This document shows positions 17,911 through 25,821 of a DNA stretch of 64,000 nt, in pieces; the stretch's first letter is position 1, and each line of letters begins with the position of its first letter. The stretch covers positions 62,001-126,000 of the forward strand of contig NZ_JAFMOW010000055.1 of assembly GCF_019049675.1 (NCBI RefSeq). Reading direction: 5' to 3'. The translations under genes and the position numbers were made by a program. The notes under the pieces are model-generated. The model ran no database searches, was not told the origin of the DNA, and saw only the letters and a program-made list of their open reading frames with translations. Origin of the DNA: Rahnella bonaserana. Its GTDB lineage: Bacteria; Pseudomonadota; Gammaproteobacteria; Enterobacterales; Enterobacteriaceae.

Positions 17911-18300
17911 TTAAAATTCATACCTGACGCTACCCTCACGGGTGCGCCAAATCATCATCAGTATGTTTTTATCAATGCAATTTTGGGGTGGTTTTACAGA
18001 ACGAAAACAGAGCCGATCTTCCTCCCCCGCTTCTTTGTATCCCTCTCCGAATTCATAAACAGTGATCAGAAATGGACCCGTATTGTCGGAAGGAATGTGA
18101 TATTTACCTCTAATTTGATCCTGATTATTCTGCCACCAGACAATCTTTTCCGATTCAGTGGAGGGCAAACCATCAACGATGACCTGTGCAGTGCTTCCAT
18201 CATAATGCGCATCTATAACCGCTACATCTTTGCCACCAACGAAGGTATAGTAAAAACCGGTCAGCAGCGCGGCCAGAAATACAATTACGAAAATGCGCAT
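17911..18300 (-). CDS. DUF943-type membrane-anchored protein
   Basis: A 129-residue protein with one N-terminal membrane segment (about residues 2-22) and the pattern IVWWQNNQ, KYHIPS, FGEGYK, EDRLCF, NCIDKNILMMI that I associate with the enterobacterial DUF943 family. The ATG at 18300 overlaps the stop of the DUF3289 gene (TGATG), so the two are translationally coupled; a TTG one codon earlier is also possible. DUF943 genes often sit beside polymorphic effector genes; an immunity role for the DUF3289 partner is inference. Function is not established. Confidence 0.65.
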   Translation of the reverse strand: MRIFVIVFLAALLTGFYYTFVGGKDVAVIDAHYDGSTAQVIVDGLPSTESEKIVWWQNNQDQIRGKYHIPSDNTGPFLITVYEFGEGYKEAGEEDRLCFRSVKPPQNCIDKNILMMIWRTREGSVRYEF

Positions 18301-19145
18301 CAATAATGACCTTCCATATCAATCACTGCTTCCATATTTGTCAAAAATGGTCGAAAACCGAATTTTTCAAAGCGTTGCAGGACAAACCATATTTTGAAAA
18401 ACTGAAACTGATTGAATTCCTTTTTGCGTATATCATCAATATCCAGACCGACGTGATCCTGGCCTGTAAATCTAACACTGGCTTTCCAGTTTCGCTCGCT
18501 TACGTGGAGACTGATGATGTCTATTTTCGTTGCATGGATATTATGAATGGTGATCCCCATTCCATTTATTTTATCAAGTACAAGGGAATCAAATTTTGGA
18601 AGAATCGATCCTTCGACCGCAGATTTAATATCTTTCAATTTATCCTGCGGAATACCTTTGCTTTTGTAATCAATGAATAATCCAATCGCTTCCTGCATAA
18701 TAGACCTTGTATTTTTTGCAGTGTGATCAGAACGAAGCTTTCGATGATATGCATTATTAATTTGTCCGTTACTAAAAGGGGTTCCTGTAGAACGTTGAAA
18801 ATGCTTCAGCATTTGGTTAATTAAATACTTGTAGGGTCCCACAAAGGAGTAGGGAAGAGAACACGTCAGCATTTCCTTAAATAACAACCGGGCACATTCC
18901 TTATTACTGACTGTGCCACCACGATGAGTGCTACGATAGACTCCCGCAAACCTGGACTGAGGATTATCAAATGCTGTCAGCCGGGTGAATGTATATGGGT
19001 CAACCACGGTTGATATATTTTTCAAACCGAACTCTCTTTTAAGTCTGTCCCCGGATATATCACCATAACGCATGTCATTTGCGCTGTAATCGTTGAAAAG
19101 CCGTTGTGTAGTAAATACCGTCTGGGGAAATACAGCATTAGTCAT
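18300..19145 (-). CDS. DUF3289-family protein, candidate effector
   Basis: A soluble protein of 281 residues with DUF3289 (YPO3983-type) features: NDMRYGD near the N-terminus, VDPYTFTRL, LPKFD in the middle, and QDHVGLDIDDI, FFKIWFVLQR and PFLTNM toward the C-terminus. This domain also occurs at the end of PAAR or Rhs-like secreted proteins, so a toxin role is possible but unproven. The ATG at 19145 has AAAGGAG upstream and is preferred to the one at 19184. It is coupled to the DUF943 gene and the pair is set between two copies of a terminator, suggesting insertion between dcrB and glpT. No secretion signal or PAAR domain is present. Confidence 0.7.
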   Translation of the reverse strand: MTNAVFPQTVFTTQRLFNDYSANDMRYGDISGDRLKREFGLKNISTVVDPYTFTRLTAFDNPQSRFAGVYRSTHRGGTVSNKECARLLFKEMLTCSLPYSFVGPYKYLINQMLKHFQRSTGTPFSNGQINNAYHRKLRSDHTAKNTRSIMQEAIGLFIDYKSKGIPQDKLKDIKSAVEGSILPKFDSLVLDKINGMGITIHNIHATKIDIISLHVSERNWKASVRFTGQDHVGLDIDDIRKKEFNQFQFFKIWFVLQRFEKFGFRPFLTNMEAVIDMEGHY

Positions 19146-19398
19146 AGAGGTTACTCCTTTACCTGCTTTAACATTAATTATCACATCGCGTAATTACTGT
19201 CGGGTTGTTTATTATTATAATTGCCATTCACTATTGATAGTGAAATAACTACGACACATAACTTATTCCTTAAGTTAATTATTCCAATTTATAATGTGTA
19301 CTGTTTGTTATATATAACAAGGCTATTGATTGCTCTCTGTTCTATATTACAATACTTCATTGAAAGTAATAAAACGTTATCTGTCCGCTTATAAAGTG

Positions 19399-19451
19399 AG
19401 GTTTTTGAGTGGCAGTAACAGCATAAAAAAAGGCGGAGCCTGAGCCCCGCC
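19399..19451 (-). terminator. dcrB terminator, right copy of the flanking repeat
   Basis: GGCGGGGC / GCTCCGCC hairpin on the minus strand followed by seven T, 24 bp past dcrB. The sequence around it repeats at 17759-17816. Confidence 0.85.
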
Positions 19452-19474
19452 TGATACTTTCAATATCTCTGAAT

Positions 19475-20041
19475 TTATTGAATTTTCAGGGTATTGATAA
19501 TGGTTTCTGCATCGGTCTGCGCCTGCTGCTGATTATCCGCTGGCAGGGTGATTTGCATGGTCAGCAAATGGCTGTCTACTTTGCCCAACACGATGGAAGA
19601 GTAAGCTTTCTGACCCGCCGACGTGATCACAGTATCCAGTTGTTGCAGCGTCTGGCCATTTACCTGAATAGATTTATTGGTCACAACCTGCAGATTGGTA
19701 TCACGGGCTTTTTGCTGATCCTGTAAACGACCCGCCAGAACGTCCAGCGATTCGGTGGTGTTATCACCCAGGATCACGATCACGGCTTTCTGACCGGTGC
19801 TGTCAGCGTACACATGCATATTGTTTGCCTGAGTGCCCAGCTTACCGCTCTGGTCGCTCATTCCCTGCGGCAGGGAGAAGGTGACTTTGCCTTCCAGCAG
19901 GCTGACCGGTACGGTCGCTGCCGTTGCTGAGGCCGCTGGCGCACCTTTATCTGCGGCAGGTGCGTCGGTGGTTTTACCGTCACACGCAGCCAGACCGGCG
20001 ATCAGTACTGCCATTCCCATCATTTTCGCGATATTACGCAT
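19475..20041 (-). CDS. dcrB: Lipoprotein DcrB
   Basis: Periplasmic-facing lipoprotein needed in E. coli for phage C1 and C6 infection and linked to envelope lipoprotein maturation. The 188-residue protein has a signal peptide and lipobox LAAC at about residues 17-20, an Ala/Asp-rich linker, and the DcrB domain with [16 protein letters not shown] and [18 protein letters not shown]. It is followed by a strong terminator and preceded by yhhQ on the same strand. The start ATG is preceded by AGGAAG. Confidence 0.93.
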   Translation of the reverse strand: MRNIAKMMGMAVLIAGLAACDGKTTDAPAADKGAPAASATAATVPVSLLEGKVTFSLPQGMSDQSGKLGTQANNMHVYADSTGQKAVIVILGDNTTESLDVLAGRLQDQQKARDTNLQVVTNKSIQVNGQTLQQLDTVITSAGQKAYSSIVLGKVDSHLLTMQITLPADNQQQAQTDAETIINTLKIQ

Positions 20042-20165
20042 CGGGCTTCCTTAAGTGGCCTGTTAACCAGGCTTACATGTTGACTTAACAGCCTTTATGG
20101 CAACCTATTCACGCCACAAAAGCAAGTCAGATTATGGCGCGATTTGTGTCTTCCCCGCTCACAGT

Positions 20166-20837
20166 TTAGTGCGCGCTGACGGCAGAGTGCGGGTTATTTC
20201 CCTGCGCGGATAAACGCTTAAGCAGCATATTCAGCAGCATGCCATACATTGGCAGGAAGAAAACCAGACAGATCAGCACCTTGAAGGTGTAATCCACCAT
20301 CGCGATTTCCACCCAGTGCTTTGCCATAAAGGCATCGCTACTTTTGTAGAAGGCGATAAAGAAGAAGGACAGGGTATCGCTGATATTGCCAAGGAACATC
20401 GAGGCCACGGGCGCTATCCACCATCGGCGGTTCTGGCGCAGGCGGTTAAACACGTGAACGTCGAGGATTTGTCCCAGCACATAGGCCATAAAACTGGCGG
20501 TGGCGATACGGGCGACCATGATATTCAGGCTGCTGAGTGCTTCCACACCCTGCCATTGCGCTTCAAAGAATAACGCCGAGATGACGTAGGAAATCGCCAG
20601 CGCAGGCACCATCACGGAAAGTATGATTCGTCGTGCCAGCGGTGCGCCGAATATACGGACTGTCAGGTCAGTCGCCAGGAAAATAAACGGGAAAGTGAAC
20701 GCGCCCCAGGTGGTGTGGAAACCAAAAATGGACACGGGTAACTGAACCAGATAGTTGCTGGAGGTAATGATGGCAATGTGGAATAGCGAAAGCCATATCA
20801 GCGCGGAAAACCGCTGCTGAGCAGTAAAGGAGTACAT
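20166..20837 (-). CDS. yhhQ: Queuosine precursor transporter YhhQ
   Basis: Inner-membrane transporter of the VUT/QPTR family that imports queuosine precursors (preQ0/preQ1) for tRNA modification. The 223-residue protein has about six membrane segments and the signature TDLTVRIFGAPLARRI (about residues 56-71). Start at 20837 with AAAGG 7 nt upstream. The leader carries two hairpins, the second followed by eight T immediately before the ribosome site, suggesting attenuation. The tusA gene is divergent. Confidence 0.9.
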   Translation of the reverse strand: MYSFTAQQRFSALIWLSLFHIAIITSSNYLVQLPVSIFGFHTTWGAFTFPFIFLATDLTVRIFGAPLARRIILSVMVPALAISYVISALFFEAQWQGVEALSSLNIMVARIATASFMAYVLGQILDVHVFNRLRQNRRWWIAPVASMFLGNISDTLSFFFIAFYKSSDAFMAKHWVEIAMVDYTFKVLICLVFFLPMYGMLLNMLLKRLSAQGNNPHSAVSAH

Positions 20838-20854
20838 ATATGTGACCTTTTTTT

Positions 20855-20911
20855 AAAAAAAATTGGGGTGAGGGAACCCAAATACCCTGCGTCCTTGAAG
20901 CCGGCGCAGGG
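20855..20911 (-). promoter_or_regulatory. Possible attenuator in the yhhQ leader
   Basis: On the minus strand, stem CCCTGCG / CGCAGGG (20911-20905 with 20891-20885, 13-nt loop) is followed by a second hairpin TTGGGT / ACCCCAA (20882-20863, one bulge). Eight T come next, then seven A leading straight into the GG of the ribosome site. This resembles an intrinsic terminator next to the start codon. A preQ1 riboswitch would make sense for this gene, but the aptamer consensus was not recognised. Confidence 0.45.
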
Positions 20912-21069
20912 GCGTTAGCTGTTTGCGGCGCGCATAGTACCTGTTTGCACACCGTTTGCGCAACAGATCCAGCGGTTAATTTTAGCGCAATGAGCCGTGT
21001 CAGTTGCGCGGGAAATCCAGCGGGTTAAACTATGAGGCTTTACCGCGTCTGAAGATGTTGAGAAACAAA

Positions 21070-21330
21070 ATGACCGATCCCTTTATTAATCCCGACCATC
21101 AGCTGGATGCGCTGGGCCTGCGTTGCCCGGAACCTGTGATGATGGTTCGCAAAGCGGTACGCGCTATGAAAGACGGCGAAACGCTGTTGATCATCGCCGA
21201 TGATCCGGCAACCACGCGCGATATCCCCGGTTTCTGCCGTTTTATGGAACACAGGCTGCTGGCGTCGGATACCGAAACTCAGCCCTACCGCTATTTACTG
21301 TGCAAAGGTCTGGTCGAAAAACAGGGCTGA
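21070..21330 (+). CDS. tusA: Sulfur carrier protein TusA
   Basis: Cytosolic sulfur-transfer protein that takes persulfide sulfur from IscS and passes it to TusBCD-TusE-MnmA for 2-thiouridine in tRNA. The 86-residue protein has the active-site motif [12 protein letters not shown] with the catalytic Cys near residue 19. The ATG at 21070 gives the family N-terminus ([10 protein letters not shown]); upstream in-frame ATGs give an unlike extension. Divergent from yhhQ, next to zntA as in E. coli. Confidence 0.94.
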   Translation: MTDPFINPDHQLDALGLRCPEPVMMVRKAVRAMKDGETLLIIADDPATTRDIPGFCRFMEHRLLASDTETQPYRYLLCKGLVEKQG

Positions 21331-21366
21331 TGATTCAGCCCTGAGTCTTGTTTACTTCGCTTAAGT

Positions 21367-23715
21367 TTACTTCGATTTATTGCGCAACAGCCTCAGCGCA
21401 TTGGCGGTGACCAGTGCCGTAGCGCCGGAATCCGCCAGCACTGCCAGCCATAATCCGGTCAGCCCCATCAGCGTGGTGACCAGGAAAATCGCTTTCAGCC
21501 CCAGCGCAATCGTGATGTTCTGACGGATATTCGCCCGCGTGGCGCGTGACAGGCTGATCATCTGTGCCAGCCCGCTCAGACGGTTGTGCGTCAGCGCCGC
21601 ATCCGCCGTTTCCAGCGCAACGTCCGTTCCGCTTCCCATCGCAATACCGATAGTCGCCGCTTTCATAGCCGGCGCATCATTAATGCCGTCACCGACCATC
21701 GCCACCGGTTTCTGCGCATTCAGCGCGGTCACCGCCGAGACTTTATCCGCAGGCAGTAAACCCGCACGGAAATCAATGCCCAGCCGGTCAGCGATGGTTT
21801 TCGCTGCCCGCGGATTGTCGCCGGTCAGCATCACTGCTGAAACGCCGAGTGCTTGCAGTTTCTGCAAGGCTTCTGCTGCGTCATCACGCAGGCGATCCTG
21901 CATCGCAATCAGCCCAATCGCGCTTTCTTCCTGCAATACCACAACTACGGTTTTCCCAGTGGATTCCCAGTCAGTAATTTGCGTAAGGGTTTCAGTGGTC
22001 AGGCTATTTTCAGCCACGCTTTTTGGCGCGAGTACCTGAATTTTGCGGCCTGAAACGAGGCCTTCCACGCCCGAACCTGCCAGCGCGCGACGATCTTGCG
22101 CCGTGAGCGGTAACGGATTACTGATTTTTGCACGGGCTAAAATCGCCTGTGCCAGCGGGTGATGCGACCCTTCTTCCACCGCCGAGGCCAGACTTAACAC
22201 TTCGCCTTCACTGGCACCGTTCAGGGTTAAAACGTCAGTGACTTCAGGCTTGCCTTCGGTCAGCGTACCGGTTTTATCCAGCGCGACGGTCTGAATCAGC
22301 GCCAGCTGTTCCAGCGCCGCACCGCCTTTGATTAATGCGCCCTGACGCGTCGCCGCTGCCAGCCCGGAGGTTATCGCTGCCGGAGTCGAAATTACCAGCG
22401 CACACGGACAACCAATCAGCAGCAACGTCAGCCCGCGGTAAATCCAGGTTTCCCACGACAGTCCCATTGCCAGCGGCGGAACGATAATGACCAGCAGCGC
22501 CATCAGCATAATGACTGGCGTGTAATAGCGGCTGAAAGTATCGAGGAAACGCTCAATCGGCGCGCGGCGTTCGTCGGCTTCTTCAATCAGTTGCAGGATG
22601 CGGTCAATGGCGCTGTTGCCGGGCGCGGAGGCCACTTCCAGGCGTGCGAGGCGGTCAACGCACAGGCTGCCCGCCGGGACTTTCTCACCGGGCAGTCGGT
22701 CCACCGGCACCGATTCACCGGTCAGGGCGCTTTCGTCGAAACTGGCGGCGCTTTGTAAAATGGCATCGGCGGGCAGACGCGCGCCTGCAGCGATTTCGAT
22801 AATGTCGCCGGGACGCAAACTGCTGACCGGCACGGTTTCAGATTTGCCATTTACTACGCGGACGGCAGTATCGGGGATTAGCGCCATCAGCGATTTCACA
22901 CCGCTGCGCGCCCGGTTGGCGGCAAAGGATTCCAGACGTTCGCCCACCATAAACAGCAGCAGCACCATCGCCGCTTCGGCGGTGGCACCGATAAACAGCG
23001 CGCCGATTGCGGCAATGCTCATCAGTGTTTCGATGGCGAAAGGCGAGCCAGAACGTGTCTGGCGAATAGCCTGACGAAGTACCGGCCACAATCCCACCAG
23101 CGTGGTAGCGATAAACGCAATTTCACCGATTTGCGGATTGAAATGATCGAGCACCCAGCTCAGCAGCATAAGAACCGAAAGGCCGATCAGCGGCAGCGCC
23201 TCTTTCAGGCGTGACGCTTCGGGTTGTGGAGTATTTTGTTTTTTATCGAGGGATTGCAGGGTAAAACCTGCACCGGTCACGGCCTGCATCACGTTTTGTG
23301 AGATGTCGTGGCTGGCATCAATGACCAGTTTTTCTGTGGCGAAAAGCACTCTGGCGCGGTTTACGCCATCAAGTCCGGCAACAGAATTTTCGATTTTGCG
23401 GGCACAGGCCGGGCAATCCATACCTTCCACTTTCCAGCTGTATTGCTGGCTGCCGGAAAGCGGGGCGCTGGGGTCATCTTCACCCGGCGAGCCTTCTGCG
23501 CTGCTGTCGTCTGTGTGTGAGTGCTCACCAGCTTTCGGGGCACAGCAACTGTCTGATGTCGTGGCGCAAGCCGACGCCGCCAGCGGGGCTTTGTCACTGC
23601 AACAGCTGGCAGGATGCGTGCCTGACTGAACGGGTGCGCTGATTTTATTGATGTGCAGACCATGTTTATGGTCGCTGTGACAGCCACAGCCGCTGTTTTT
23701 ATGCATTTGATTCAT
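21367..23715 (-). CDS. zntA: Zn(II)/Cd(II)/Pb(II)-translocating P-type ATPase ZntA
   Basis: P1B-type ATPase exporting zinc, cadmium and lead across the inner membrane. Of 782 residues, the first ~90 are unusually rich in Cys and His (GCGCHSDHKHGLH, CCSDK, SCCAPK) and longer than in E. coli. Then come the HMA domain with GMDCPAC (near 98-104), the CPC metal motif in segment 6 (near 436), DKTGTLT with the phosphorylated Asp (near 478), the SHHPLA histidine, and GDGINDAP. The start at 23715 has GGAGG 5 nt upstream. The promoter has a 20-bp spacer with a dyad, as for ZntR control. Confidence 0.95.
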   Translation of the reverse strand: MNQMHKNSGCGCHSDHKHGLHINKISAPVQSGTHPASCCSDKAPLAASACATTSDSCCAPKAGEHSHTDDSSAEGSPGEDDPSAPLSGSQQYSWKVEGMDCPACARKIENSVAGLDGVNRARVLFATEKLVIDASHDISQNVMQAVTGAGFTLQSLDKKQNTPQPEASRLKEALPLIGLSVLMLLSWVLDHFNPQIGEIAFIATTLVGLWPVLRQAIRQTRSGSPFAIETLMSIAAIGALFIGATAEAAMVLLLFMVGERLESFAANRARSGVKSLMALIPDTAVRVVNGKSETVPVSSLRPGDIIEIAAGARLPADAILQSAASFDESALTGESVPVDRLPGEKVPAGSLCVDRLARLEVASAPGNSAIDRILQLIEEADERRAPIERFLDTFSRYYTPVIMLMALLVIIVPPLAMGLSWETWIYRGLTLLLIGCPCALVISTPAAITSGLAAATRQGALIKGGAALEQLALIQTVALDKTGTLTEGKPEVTDVLTLNGASEGEVLSLASAVEEGSHHPLAQAILARAKISNPLPLTAQDRRALAGSGVEGLVSGRKIQVLAPKSVAENSLTTETLTQITDWESTGKTVVVVLQEESAIGLIAMQDRLRDDAAEALQKLQALGVSAVMLTGDNPRAAKTIADRLGIDFRAGLLPADKVSAVTALNAQKPVAMVGDGINDAPAMKAATIGIAMGSGTDVALETADAALTHNRLSGLAQMISLSRATRANIRQNITIALGLKAIFLVTTLMGLTGLWLAVLADSGATALVTANALRLLRNKSK

Positions 23716-23750
23716 ACTGCCTCCGGTAGAAACAGAGTGGGATTACCTCC

Positions 23751-23782
23751 ATTGTAAACCCTGGAGTCAGCTCTAAGGTCAA
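23751..23782 (-). promoter_or_regulatory. MerR/ZntR-type promoter of zntA
   Basis: On the minus strand, TTGACC (23782-23777) and TACAAT (23756-23751) are separated by 20 bp, the overlong spacer of MerR-family promoters. The spacer holds the dyad ACCTTAGAG..CTCCAGGGT that resembles the ZntR box. The zntA ATG is 36 bp downstream of the -10. Confidence 0.75.
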
Positions 23783-23839
23783 GCAATTTGATTGAGCGGA
23801 ACCAGAACGGTTCCGCTTTAAGGGTTTTTCTGCGGGAGA

Positions 23840-24466
23840 TTACAAATAAAGCGACCGGACAATCAGGAAGTGACCGCCAAAGTAACAGGCAGCAACCAGC
23901 GCGTCTGCCGCGCGGAATTTGAAGCGGTAGCGGCTGACCAGCCACAGAATATTCGCCAGCAGCAACAGCACCGCGCCACAGAACAGCGAAAACGCCATGT
24001 CGGTACTGCGTGCGAAATACTGTTCGCCTGCCAGCCAGACCATCAGCAGGGTCATCGCGATGTAAGTGGTTACCGGCCATCTCAGTTCTGCCAGCCGCGT
24101 CCAGATCACTGCCAGCAATATGGCGCCAATAATCAGTAATGTCAGCGGCAACGGCCAGAAGAAGGTAATGGTCATCTGGCTCGCGAAACTTAGCGTATAC
24201 AACAGATGAGACAGGAAAAATGCGCCGATGGCGTACATGAACCGCTCTTCAGGTAGCAACAGCAGGCCGTCTGCTACCAGCGTCGCCGCCAGTCCCAGCA
24301 GGATCAGATAGCTGTAAACATTGAGCGTGGGTGCCTGCCAGGCAAGCAAAAGCAGCAGCAGTAACGTGACGGGTTTAAACACCCAGCGCTGCCAGCGCGG
24401 TCCGCGATAGCTGGCGTCAACGAATAACCAGCCAGAGAAAAATACAGCGAGGAATGGCCAACTCAT
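23840..24466 (-). CDS. yhhN: YhhN family membrane protein (lysoplasmalogenase-like)
   Basis: A 208-residue protein with about eight membrane segments. Members of the YhhN/TMEM86 family act on lysoplasmalogens in animals; the bacterial role is unclear. The sequence follows E. coli YhhN in length and in its order next to zntA. A 12-bp direct repeat (TTTCAGAACAGA, 24483 and 24499) lies just upstream of the start. Separate from zntA by about 125 bp. Confidence 0.85.
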   Translation of the reverse strand: MSWPFLAVFFSGWLFVDASYRGPRWQRWVFKPVTLLLLLLLAWQAPTLNVYSYLILLGLAATLVADGLLLLPEERFMYAIGAFFLSHLLYTLSFASQMTITFFWPLPLTLLIIGAILLAVIWTRLAELRWPVTTYIAMTLLMVWLAGEQYFARSTDMAFSLFCGAVLLLLANILWLVSRYRFKFRAADALVAACYFGGHFLIVRSLYL

Positions 24467-24703
24467 TGTTTATCCTTTTATGTTTCAGAACAGATAGGTT
24501 TCAGAACAGAAAATCAAACCAACGCAAGGATCTGCCTTCAGGAAAACGCATCCTGTTTTCCTGTACTCATCCTCAGTGTAGGAGAGTCGCCGTGTCGCCG
24601 ACAATCAGAAATCCCTGTTTCGGACTGCGCGATTAACGTTGGTTGAGGATATTAACAGGGAAGTTGGAAATGAACGGCGCAGGAGCGCCGTAAACGCGGG
24701 GGA

Positions 24704-24982
24704 CTATTTTTTAGCCGGCAGTGGCGGCTGTTTTTTCTGCCAGGCCATCAGCTCAAAGACGCCAAACAGGAAAATACGGGTTTGCAGCCACGGGCCGATG
24801 GTGTCCTTTTCCTTGCCCTGCGTGGCTTTAAGCAGCATCACCTGCAGGCCGTGCATGAAGAACATGAACACAATCGCCACGTCTAAAAAGTATTTGATCG
24901 GCTTCGGGAAAGGGTGAATCAGGTTAAATGCCAGAAACGCCCAAATACATAACATCAACAACCGACCAATATTGATCAACAT
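24704..24982 (-). CDS. yhhL: DUF1145 family membrane protein YhhL
   Basis: A 92-residue protein with two to three hydrophobic segments and the HPFPKP and FFMHGLQ motifs of DUF1145. It starts one base after the rsmD stop, so the two are co-transcribed, as in E. coli. Function unknown. The 237 bp between it and yhhN hold no gene that I can support. Confidence 0.85.
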   Translation of the reverse strand: MLINIGRLLMLCIWAFLAFNLIHPFPKPIKYFLDVAIVFMFFMHGLQVMLLKATQGKEKDTIGPWLQTRIFLFGVFELMAWQKKQPPLPAKK

Positions 24983-24983
24983 C

Positions 24984-25595
24984 TTACTGCTCCTGTTCTG
25001 GTGAGCCGGTTTCAGGCGTCACATCGCGATGGTAGAGGCGATAAGCAACTTGTCCGGCGACTTTTTCCCGGTGCAGCCGCCAGCTGGCGGGCACATCTAA
25101 AGTACCGTGCTCGGCTTCTGTTTCGACATAAATCCAGGCTTCATCAGCCAGCCACTGGTTTTGCTCCAGCAGGTTCAGGGTGTCTTGCAGAATGCCTTTG
25201 CGGAAAGGCGGATCGAGGAAAACCACATCAAAGGCATTTCCGGCTTTTGCCAGCCAGTTCAATGTATTGACGTTAAATACTTTCGCATCACCGGCGTTTA
25301 GCAGCGCCAGGTTTTTCTCTAACTGTTGCGCAACCGGGCGTTCAGACTCCAGCAGTGTGGCGCTGGCCGCATAGCGGGACAATGCTTCCAGACCGAGTGC
25401 GCCGCTGCCTGCAAAACAATCCAGACAGTGTGCGCCCTGTAAAACCGGTGCCAGCCAGTTAAACAGCGTTTCGCGTACGCGATCGGTGGTCGGGCGCAGT
25501 CCCGGGCTATGTGGAACCGGAAGTTTGCGTCCGCGCCATTGTCCGCCAATAATTCGGATCTGGCCTGCGGCGGGAGTGTTGGGTTTCTTTGCCAT
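24984..25595 (-). CDS. rsmD: 16S rRNA (guanine966-N2)-methyltransferase RsmD
   Basis: Methylates N2 of G966 in 16S rRNA of assembled 30S subunits using S-adenosylmethionine. The 203-residue protein has RIIGGQWRGRKLPV at the N-terminus, LRPTTDRVRETLFNWL, the SAM-binding DCFAGSGALGLEALSR (about residues 59-74) and the catalytic DPPF (about residues 127-130). Divergent from ftsY across 226 bp, as in E. coli. Confidence 0.95.
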   Translation of the reverse strand: MAKKPNTPAAGQIRIIGGQWRGRKLPVPHSPGLRPTTDRVRETLFNWLAPVLQGAHCLDCFAGSGALGLEALSRYAASATLLESERPVAQQLEKNLALLNAGDAKVFNVNTLNWLAKAGNAFDVVFLDPPFRKGILQDTLNLLEQNQWLADEAWIYVETEAEHGTLDVPASWRLHREKVAGQVAYRLYHRDVTPETGSPEQEQ

Positions 25596-25821
25596 AGTTC
25601 GCTTGTGTAATCCAAAGCCGTCAGGCTTCGTTGCATATCGTTTGGAAGGCTATTCTACCGGTGTGCGGCCATTGGGCAAATGTTTAACATTGTCGGTTGA
25701 AAAACCACCGGAATTCAATACGCGGGCGTGTTGCCTGAAGGGGAAAGTGATAGACTGCCTGACCATAACCCTATTAATAATCCGTTCGCCAGTCATTAAC
25801 GGCGAGGAGTGAAGTTGTAAA

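Noticed and set aside
20880-20960. preQ1 riboswitch call for the yhhQ leader
   Set aside because: The loop and A-rich tail of the known preQ1-I consensus were not found by eye, so only an attenuator-like structure is reported.
24639-24917. 92-codon plus-strand frame over yhhL
   Set aside because: yhhL is a known family coupled to rsmD; the opposite frame has no family match.
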